A stretch of 6,162 nt of DNA from Methylomarinum sp. GTDB taxonomy: Bacteria; Pseudomonadota; Gammaproteobacteria; Methylococcales; Methylomonadaceae. The DNA lies in the NCBI GenBank assembly GCA_013139755.1, contig WTAG01000654.1, positions 1 through 6,162 on the forward strand, given 5' to 3'. The notes below the pieces were generated by a model, which was given only the letters and a program-made list of their open reading frames with translations, ran no database searches and was not told where the DNA came from. Below, piece after piece: positions 6,086 to 6,162 of this stretch (its first letter is position 1; each line of letters starts with the position of its first letter). The translations under genes and the position numbers were made by a program.

Positions 6086-6161
6086 TGGTGGGTGCTGAGG
6101 GGATCGAACCCCCGACCCTCGCCTTGTAAGGGCGATGCTCTCCCAGCTGAGCTAAGCACCC
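6086..6161 (-). tRNA. tRNA-Val (anticodon TAC)
   Basis: The gene is complete and starts one base inside the window edge. On the minus strand it has the acceptor GGGTGCT, D-arm TAGCTCAGCTGGGAGAG, anticodon TAC at 6126-6128 in the loop CTTACAA, T-arm GGGGGTTCGATCCCC and an encoded CCA (6086-6088). It closely matches gammaproteobacterial tRNA-Val(UAC). Its promoter lies outside the window, and it is followed by tRNA-Asp. Confidence 0.96.
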
Positions 6162-6162
6162 G

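Overview
The window looks like the chromosome of an AT-rich gammaproteobacterial methylotroph, most likely a low-GC type I methanotroph (Methylococcales). This is inferred from three things: an MtdB-type methylene-tetrahydromethanopterin dehydrogenase gene preceded by a second paralogue, a GacA/UvrY-type response regulator, and a tRNA-Val, tRNA-Asp, ppiD arrangement of gammaproteobacterial character. The genus cannot be fixed from the sequence alone.

Layout. Positions 1-1162 (+) hold two tandem paralogous dehydrogenase genes. The first is cut by the window edge (1-255) and the second is complete (266-1162). They end at a perfect 13-bp inverted-repeat terminator (1171-1202), which also serves the convergent response-regulator gene (1229-1861, -). 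An AT-rich divergent intergenic region (1862-2091) separates that regulator from a MotA/MotB-like pair on + (2092-2925 and 2922-3839), joined by a 4-base ATGA overlap. A GC-rich stem-loop (3888-3914) sits between motB and the convergent ppiD gene (3933-5810, -). Upstream of ppiD are a good sigma70-like promoter, a 22-bp inverted repeat overlapping its -35 element, and a strong terminator (5962-5996) for the tRNA-Asp and tRNA-Val genes (-), which close the window.

Function. The dehydrogenases act in tetrahydromethanopterin-linked formaldehyde oxidation. The regulator is a GacA-type output protein whose sensor kinase is not present. The motA/motB pair should form an ion-driven stator-like complex anchored to peptidoglycan; no flagellar or chemotaxis genes lie beside it. 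PpiD is a membrane-anchored periplasmic chaperone, unrelated in function to its neighbours.

I see no mobile element, CRISPR array, defence island or clearly new system. The points most worth a second look are the tandem dehydrogenase paralogues, the stator pair divergent from a GacA-like regulator, and the long inverted repeat built into the ppiD promoter.
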